A DNA stretch of 10,245 bases, taken from contig CAYYVJ010000072.1 of NCBI GenBank assembly GCA_964475115.1, forward strand, positions 1 through 10,245, written 5' to 3'. How positions within the stretch are numbered: position 1 is the stretch's first letter; the number at the start of each line of letters is the position of its first letter. The notes under the pieces are model-generated. The model saw only the letters and a program-made list of their open reading frames with translations, was not told the DNA's origin and searched no databases. Source of the DNA: CAYYVJ01 sp964475115 (GTDB lineage: Bacteria; Bacillota; Clostridia; Lachnospirales; Lachnospiraceae). Of this stretch, positions 7,016 through 10,245 are shown one piece after another. The position numbers were made by a program, and so were the translations under genes.

Positions 7016-7044
7016 ATTATAACATATTCATTTGAATAAAATAA
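7016..7044 (-). promoter_or_regulatory. Extended -10 promoter of the SDR gene
   Basis: On the minus strand TGTTATAAT (7024-7016) is a perfect TGn-TATAAT extended -10 element. The -35 region at the right spacing (7044-7039) is only TTATTT, which is tolerable for an extended -10 promoter. The leader would be about 50 bases long. Confidence 0.6.
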
Positions 7045-7061
7045 GAGTTTTGTGCTATACT
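7032..7061 (+). promoter_or_regulatory. Promoter of trxB
   Basis: TTGAAT (7032-7037), an 18-base spacer and TATACT (7056-7061), with TGC directly before the -10 (extended -10), form a plausible sigma-A promoter about 45 bases before the trxB start. Its -35 overlaps the upstream part of the divergent SDR promoter. Confidence 0.6.
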
Positions 7062-7112
7062 CTACGAAACAGCAACAGAAGTAATCTGTAGGAATGAAAG
7101 GGGAAATGAAAA

Positions 7113-8033
7113 ATGGATCATATATATGATTTGATTATTGTAGGATCTGGGCCAGCTGGACTTTCAGCGGTTGTGTATGCACAAAGAGCGAAACTAGATA
7201 CAATTGTGATAGAAAAGGTTCCAATGAGTGGTGGACAGATTTTAAATACCTATGAGGTGGATAATTATCTTGGAATGCCTAGTATGAATGGATTTGATAT
7301 GGGTATGAAGTTTAGAGAGCATGCAGATCATTTGGGTGCTACTTTTATAAATGGAGAAGTGGAACAGATTATAGATGAAGGAAAAGTTAAAACAGTTGTT
7401 ACAGATAAAGGAAACTATCAGACAAAAGCAGTTTTGATAACATCAGGAGCAGTATCAAGGAAACTTGGTCTTGAAAATGAAAAGAAATTAGCAGGGGCAG
7501 GTGTTTCTTACTGTGCTACTTGTGATGGAGCTTTCTTTAGAAATAAAGTAACAATGGTAGTTGGTGGTGGTGATGTAGCGGTAGAAGATGCTATATTTTT
7601 AGCAAGACTATGTGAAAAGGTATATGTTGTTCACAGAAGAGATGAATTTAGGGCTGCTAAGATCTATTCCGATAAGCTGAAAACATTGGAAAATGTAGAA
7701 ATTCTGTGGGATAGTGTGGTAGAAGAAATAAAGGGAGAGACTCAGGTTACATCTGCAGTCGTGAAGAATGTAAAAACAGAAGAGAAAAAAGAGATTGAAG
7801 TAGATGGTATCTTTATTGCAGTAGGAATGACACCAAATACCAAAGAATATAAAGGGCTTCTAGAAATGGATAAATCAAGTTATATTGTGGCAGATGAGGA
7901 TGGAATCACTAGTGTTCCAGGCATCTTTGTAGCTGGGGATGCTCGTACAAAGGTATTACGTCAGATTGTGACAGCAGTTTCAGACGGAGCCAATGCAATT
8001 ACCTCCATTGATCGCTATCTAAATACCCTATAA
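7113..8033 (+). CDS. trxB: Thioredoxin reductase (FAD/NADPH-dependent)
   Basis: This 306-residue flavoprotein passes electrons from NADPH through FAD and a redox disulfide to thioredoxin in the cytoplasm. The FAD-binding GSGPAG is at 11-16, the redox-active CATC at 134-137 (followed by DGAFF), the NADPH-binding GGGDVAVEDA at 151-160 with HRRDEFRA at 174-181, and the second FAD contact GDAR at 275-278. Length and motif order are those of low-molecular-weight bacterial TrxB. The usual serine of GGGDSA is valine here, a conservative oddity. The ATG at 7113 has AAAGGGGA about eight bases upstream. No thioredoxin gene is in the window. It is followed by the cell-wall hydrolase gene, which has its own promoter, and I see no strong terminator between them. 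Confidence 0.95.
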   Translation: MDHIYDLIIVGSGPAGLSAVVYAQRAKLDTIVIEKVPMSGGQILNTYEVDNYLGMPSMNGFDMGMKFREHADHLGATFINGEVEQIIDEGKVKTVVTDKGNYQTKAVLITSGAVSRKLGLENEKKLAGAGVSYCATCDGAFFRNKVTMVVGGGDVAVEDAIFLARLCEKVYVVHRRDEFRAAKIYSDKLKTLENVEILWDSVVEEIKGETQVTSAVVKNVKTEEKKEIEVDGIFIAVGMTPNTKEYKGLLEMDKSSYIVADEDGITSVPGIFVAGDARTKVLRQIVTAVSDGANAITSIDRYLNTL

Positions 8034-8072
8034 TCCAAAATGTTCCAAAAGTGTGAACAAACCGAAAAGAGA

Positions 8073-8101
8073 TTGACAACCATACCTCCCTTTGTTATAA
8101 T
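8073..8101 (+). promoter_or_regulatory. Consensus sigma-A promoter of the NlpC/P60 gene
   Basis: TTGACA (8073-8078), a 17-base spacer and TATAAT (8096-8101) match the consensus exactly. Transcription would begin near 8108, giving a leader of about 68 bases. A perfect promoter implies high expression unless repressed. Confidence 0.9.
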
Positions 8102-8114
8102 TGCGTTGTACAAA

Positions 8115-8141
8115 TGTAACAACTTTGTAACATTTGTAACA
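8115..8141 (+). promoter_or_regulatory. Probable WalR (YycF) binding box with a third half-site
   Basis: TGTAAC at 8115-8120 and 8126-8131 are separated by exactly five bases, which fits the Firmicutes WalR consensus TGTWAH-N5-TGTWAH. A third TGTAAC follows at 8135-8140, three bases further on. The WalRK two-component system controls peptidoglycan hydrolases, and the downstream gene encodes one. The box lies just downstream of the -10, within the first transcribed bases, a position that would favour repression over activation. Motif match is seen; the regulator is inferred. Confidence 0.6.
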
Positions 8142-8175
8142 ACATGCAGATTGATATACATATTGGAGGATCCAA

Positions 8176-9402
8176 ATGAAAAATAGAGTCGTGAAAGCAG
8201 CGGCATGCTGTTTGACAGCAACCATACTTCTTGCGGGACAAGCGAACATGGCTATGGCAGCATCGTTCGAAGCTGAAATACCAGAAGCTGGAATGTCTTT
8301 AGTATTGAATAATTATTTTGCACGTGTTGATAGCAGCAGTGCTGGGATATCTAGGATAATGAATCCTACAGTGACATCGGTTGAAGAAGAAACAGTGGAA
8401 GTAGTTGAAAAATCGATTTATGATACGATTGCAGTTTCAAGAGTGGATAGTTATGTGAATGTAAGAACAACTCCTAGTACAGATGGAGAAGTGGTTGGTA
8501 AGATTTATGATGGAAGTGCAGCTACCATTTTAACAACAGAAGGTGAATGGTATCAAATAGAATCAGGAAATGTTACAGGATATATCAAATCAGAGTATTT
8601 TGTTACAGGAAGCGATGCGGAAGCATTAGCGGCAGAGTTAGCACATAGAATTGGAACAGTTAATACGACAACACTTTATGTTCGTAGTGAAGCTACTACA
8701 GAGTCTGCATGTCTTACTTTGATTCCTCTTGGTGAAGAATATACAGTTGTAGAGGAAGTAGAAGATTGGGCAAAGATTGAAATCGACTCCATACAAGGTT
8801 GGGTATCGAAAGAATATCTTGATATTCGAGTAGAATTTGAAGAAGCAGTTTCTATAGAAGAAGAAAGAGCTATTTTAGCAGAACAAGAAGCAGCTAAGAA
8901 AGCAGCTGAAGAGGCTAGAAGAAAAGCAAATGCGGCAGCACAAGCGCAAGCAAATGCAGCAGCTCAGGTAGCACCAGCAGCACCAACACCAGGCGTGACG
9001 ACAGAGACAGCAGCAGCGCCTGTAACAACTTCATCCGCTAATTCAGCATTAGGTGAAGCGATTGCAGCATATGCGATGCAATTTGTTGGAAATCCATATG
9101 TATATGGTGGAAACTCTTTGACCAAAGGAACAGATTGTTCAGGATTTGTTAAATTAATTTATCAAGAATTTGGATATTCTACGACAAGAAGAGCAAGTAC
9201 ACAATATAATGATGGTAGAAAAATAGCGGTAAGTGATGTGAAACCAGGAGATCTTGTATTTTACGGAAATGGCGGTATTGATCACGTAGCTATTTATGCA
9301 GGAAATGGTAAGGTAGTTCATGCAAGTACTACAAGAACAGGAATAAAAGTGTCTGATTTATATTACAGAACACCTTTTGGTGCGAGTACGATTGTTAATT
9401 AA
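8176..9402 (+). CDS. Secreted cell-wall endopeptidase: two SH3b domains plus NlpC/P60 domain
   Basis: This 408-residue exported peptidoglycan hydrolase probably cuts stem peptides (gamma-D-glutamyl-meso-diaminopimelate type, family C40). A signal peptide with basic residues (K2, R4, K7), a hydrophobic core and an AMA-type cleavage site ends near residue 28. SH3b domain 1 spans about 82-144 (VNVRTTPSTDGEVVGKI) and SH3b domain 2 about 158-217 (LYVRSEATTESACLTLIPLG). A charged, Ala/Glu-rich, probably coiled-coil segment runs from 222 to 265 and leads into a Pro/Thr/Ala-rich linker to 288. The catalytic domain is 290-408, with C321 (TDCSGF), H370 (IDHVAIY) and H382 (VVHAS) as the expected triad. 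The ATG has GGAGG at 8164-8168. A perfect promoter, a WalR-like box and a strong terminator make it a single-gene unit involved in growth or cell separation. Confidence 0.93.
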   Translation: MKNRVVKAAACCLTATILLAGQANMAMAASFEAEIPEAGMSLVLNNYFARVDSSSAGISRIMNPTVTSVEEETVEVVEKSIYDTIAVSRVDSYVNVRTTPSTDGEVVGKIYDGSAATILTTEGEWYQIESGNVTGYIKSEYFVTGSDAEALAAELAHRIGTVNTTTLYVRSEATTESACLTLIPLGEEYTVVEEVEDWAKIEIDSIQGWVSKEYLDIRVEFEEAVSIEEERAILAEQEAAKKAAEEARRKANAAAQAQANAAAQVAPAAPTPGVTTETAAAPVTTSSANSALGEAIAAYAMQFVGNPYVYGGNSLTKGTDCSGFVKLIYQEFGYSTTRRASTQYNDGRKIAVSDVKPGDLVFYGNGGIDHVAIYAGNGKVVHASTTRTGIKVSDLYYRTPFGASTIVN

Positions 9403-9417
9403 TAAAAAAATACATAG

Positions 9418-9454
9418 GTGTGTTTTGGCAGAAATGCTAAAACACACTTTTTTT
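9418..9454 (+). terminator. Rho-independent terminator after the NlpC/P60 gene
   Basis: The stem GTGTGTTTTGGCA (9418-9430) pairs along all 13 positions (one G-U) with TGCTAAAACACAC (9435-9447). It is capped by a GAAA tetraloop and followed by seven T (9448-9454). It starts 15 bases after the stop codon. Confidence 0.95.
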
Positions 9455-9680
9455 CACTTATAGAGTGATCCACAGAAGATGTCGAAAGAGTAAAGAAAGC
9501 ATTTGCATGAATTGATAGAATTCGACATTTGTAAAAGTGAATTGTCTATAGTACTTAAAACACATGGAAAATGTCATTTAAACTTAAAAAAGTGAAAAAA
9601 AGGCAAAGTGCACAAAAAAGCGAAATATCTAATTAGAGAATCAAAGTAATATCAACAAGAAGATGTCGATAAGGAAAAAG

Positions 9681-9751
9681 TTATCCACATTCAAGAATCT
9701 TGAATTTTAGAAGTTTTTGAGTTATGCACCGACTTATCCACACTATCCACA
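9681..9751 (+). promoter_or_regulatory. DnaA-box cluster
   Basis: Perfect DnaA boxes TTATCCACA lie at 9681-9689 and 9734-9742, with CTATCCACA directly abutting at 9743-9751 and TTATGCACC at 9722-9730. All are on the same strand. TGATCCACA at 9466-9474 is a further single-mismatch copy outside the cluster. The neighbours are not dnaA, dnaN or rpmH, so this is probably not the chromosomal origin but a DnaA-titrating or DnaA-regulated site. Confidence 0.7.
9689..9705. repeat. Perfect palindrome next to a DnaA box
   Basis: ATTCAAGA-A-TCTTGAAT is a perfect 8 bp inverted repeat with a one-base centre. It shares its first base with the end of the DnaA box at 9681-9689. The centre is too tight for an RNA hairpin with a full stem, so a dimeric protein-binding site is more likely. 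The protein is unknown. Confidence 0.55.
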
Positions 9752-9820
9752 TAAAAAGATGTGTGTACAACCCTTGTTTTTCTTTAAACACATGTTTTGT
9801 GAAGTTCTGATAAATCGTAT

Positions 9821-9845
9821 TTTTTGACAAAATATTTGTCGAAAA
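9821..9845. repeat. Imperfect inverted repeat enclosing a Spo0A-type box
   Basis: TTTTTGACAAA (9821-9831) and TTTGTCGAAAA (9835-9845) are reverse complements except for one position, with ATA between. The right arm contains the TGTCGAA box and the left arm contains TTGACA, which is at once a -35-like hexamer and a box with one mismatch (TTTTGACA against TTCGACA). It may be a paired Spo0A site. Confidence 0.45.
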
Positions 9846-9883
9846 GTATTGACAAAAAAAGAATAAAGTCTCTAAAGGAAAAC

Positions 9884-9912
9884 TTGAAAGAAACATTAAA
9901 AGTGTATATACA
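9884..9912 (+). promoter_or_regulatory. Possible upstream hpf promoter (P2)
   Basis: TTGAAA (9884-9889), a 17-base spacer and TATACA (9907-9912) form a plausible but weaker sigma-A promoter about 115 bases before the hpf start. The AT-rich context makes chance matches common. Confidence 0.35.
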
Positions 9913-9926
9913 ATTACCAGTTTTGC

Positions 9927-9954
9927 TTGAAAATAAACGAGAAAGTGATATAAT
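9927..9954 (+). promoter_or_regulatory. Main hpf promoter (P1)
   Basis: TTGAAA (9927-9932), a 16-base spacer and a perfect TATAAT (9949-9954) preceded by TGA (extended -10) give a strong sigma-A-type promoter. The start would be near 9961, giving a 65-base leader that begins with the inverted repeats at 9963-9997. Confidence 0.72.
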
Positions 9955-9962
9955 ATAGTTAT

Positions 9963-9997
9963 AAAAGTAATAGTTACTTAAATAATTACTTACTTTT
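9963..9997 (+). repeat. Nested inverted repeats at the 5' end of the hpf leader
   Basis: AAGTAA (9965-9970) can pair with TTACTT at 9974-9979 across a 3-base loop. Alternatively AAAAGTAA (9963-9970) can pair with TTACTTTT (9990-9997). A further TTACTT lies at 9986-9991. These pairings exclude each other. The stems are AT-only and therefore weak, so a DNA-binding site made of repeated TTACTT is an alternative. Confidence 0.4.
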
Positions 9998-10025
9998 AAT
10001 AAGAAAGACGAAGGGGCTGAGGACT

Positions 10026-10245
10026 ATGCGTTATATTATAACAGGCAGAAACATAGAAGTGACAGAAAGCTTAAAAGCAGCAGTTCATGAAAAGATCGGA
10101 AAGCTTGAGAAATTCTTTACAGAAGATACAGAAGTTCACGCAACATTAAGTGTGGAGAAGGATCGACAAAAAATAGAAGTAACCATTCCTGTGAAAGGAA
10201 ATATTATAAGAGCAGAACAAGTTAGTAGTGATATGTATGTTTCTA
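10026..10245 (+). CDS. hpf: Ribosome hibernation promoting factor (HPF/RaiA family), 3' end cut by window edge
   Basis: This protein binds the 30S decoding region in stationary phase and inactivates ribosomes; the long form of Firmicutes joins two 70S particles into 100S dimers. The 73 complete codons visible start with MRYIITGRNIEVTESLKAAV, followed by HEKIGKLEKFF (20-30), the HATLSVEKDRQKIEVTI beta segment (38-54) and RAEQVSSDMY, which is the standard N-terminal domain of the family. The C-terminal dimerisation domain of a long HPF would lie beyond the edge. AAGGGG at 10011-10016 is the ribosome site; TGAGGA at 10018 is too close. In many Firmicutes secA follows hpf; that cannot be checked here. 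Confidence 0.93.
   Translation, partial: MRYIITGRNIEVTESLKAAVHEKIGKLEKFFTEDTEVHATLSVEKDRQKIEVTIPVKGNIIRAEQVSSDMYVS

Larger units (their letters stand above)
9480..9843. promoter_or_regulatory. Dispersed Spo0A-type boxes (three perfect TGTCGAA, one near match)
   Basis: TGTCGAA occurs at 9480-9486 and 9837-9843 on the plus strand, and its reverse complement TTCGACA is at 9521-9527. TGTCGAT at 9664-9670 has one mismatch. The 9837 copy sits in ATTTGTCGAAAAG, close to the extended Spo0A consensus. The spacing is irregular, so these may be independent sites. Spo0A is the master regulator of sporulation in Bacilli and Clostridia; its action here is inferred from the motif only. Confidence 0.5.
9455..10025. 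other. Gene-free, regulatory-dense intergenic region
   Basis: About 570 bases lie between the NlpC/P60 terminator and hpf. I see no credible coding sequence. The minus-strand frame at 9681-9896 has no ribosome site or protein-like composition. The region is very AT-rich with runs of A and holds DnaA boxes, Spo0A-type boxes, an 8 bp-arm palindrome, an imperfect inverted repeat and two promoter-like elements leading into hpf, each listed separately. From 9540 to 9660 I see only A-rich sequence with small palindromes such as CTAATTAG. Confidence 0.7.

Noticed and set aside
8034..8072. Terminator between trxB and the hydrolase gene (TGTTC/GAACA at 8041-8059)
   Set aside because: Only a 5 bp stem with a 9-base loop and no T tract.
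8115..8143. Short direct repeats as a CRISPR or iteron array
   Set aside because: Only three 6-7 base repeats at 11 and 9 base spacing; they fit a regulator box and there is no spacer-like structure.
9681..9896. Minus-strand 71-codon open frame in the intergenic region
   Set aside because: It has no ribosome site, a composition of translated AT-rich DNA, and it overlaps the DnaA and Spo0A boxes.
9874..9900. SigH-type promoter before hpf (AAAGGAAAA fits the -35)
   Set aside because: No acceptable GAAT-type -10 is present at the required spacing.
9455..10025. Chromosomal replication origin
   Set aside because: DnaA boxes and AT-rich DNA are present, but dnaA, dnaN, rpmH and similar origin neighbours are not, and hpf is a common non-origin locus.

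Overview
The window is AT-rich, has strong AGGAGG-type ribosome binding sites and TTGACA/TATAAT promoters, and carries Firmicutes-type genes: a secreted SH3b-NlpC/P60 hydrolase, thioredoxin reductase, a ribosome hibernation factor and an FCD-type GntR regulator. Together with perfect Spo0A-box-like sequences, this suggests a spore-forming anaerobic Clostridia member, plausibly Lachnospiraceae. That placement is inference. A run of 100 N shows this is a draft or metagenomic scaffold.

Left part (1-4684, minus strand): a four-gene operon, read right to left, encodes an ion-transporter-superfamily permease, a HyuA-type hydantoinase/oxoprolinase ATPase, a short HExxH zinc metallopeptidase of ImmA/IrrE appearance, and a GntR/FCD repressor that runs off the left edge. 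The last three genes are almost contiguous (gaps of 1 and 9 bases). The promoter in front of the permease has the palindrome CTAACATGTTAG between its -35 and -10, a second copy just downstream and a degenerate third. The simplest reading is a substrate-inducible uptake and ring-opening module controlled by its own repressor. The usual HyuB partner is not visible and a peptidase stands in the place where it might be expected.

Middle (4685-8033): divergent from the operon is an OFA-family MFS transporter with its own promoter. It converges on an SDR oxidoreductase with one base between the stop codons. The SDR is divergent from trxB (thioredoxin reductase), and the two have back-to-back promoters.

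Right part (8034-10245): a secreted two-SH3b NlpC/P60 endopeptidase has a consensus sigma-A promoter followed by a perfect WalR-type box (TGTAAC-N5-TGTAAC), which fits control of cell-wall hydrolases by WalRK. It ends in a strong intrinsic terminator. A gene-free stretch of about 570 bases follows, with a cluster of DnaA boxes (two perfect TTATCCACA), three perfect TGTCGAA Spo0A boxes, palindromes and tandem promoters. It leads into hpf, which is cut by the right edge. This intergenic region is the most regulatory-dense part of the window. It may tie replication initiation or sporulation control to the cell-wall and ribosome-hibernation genes.
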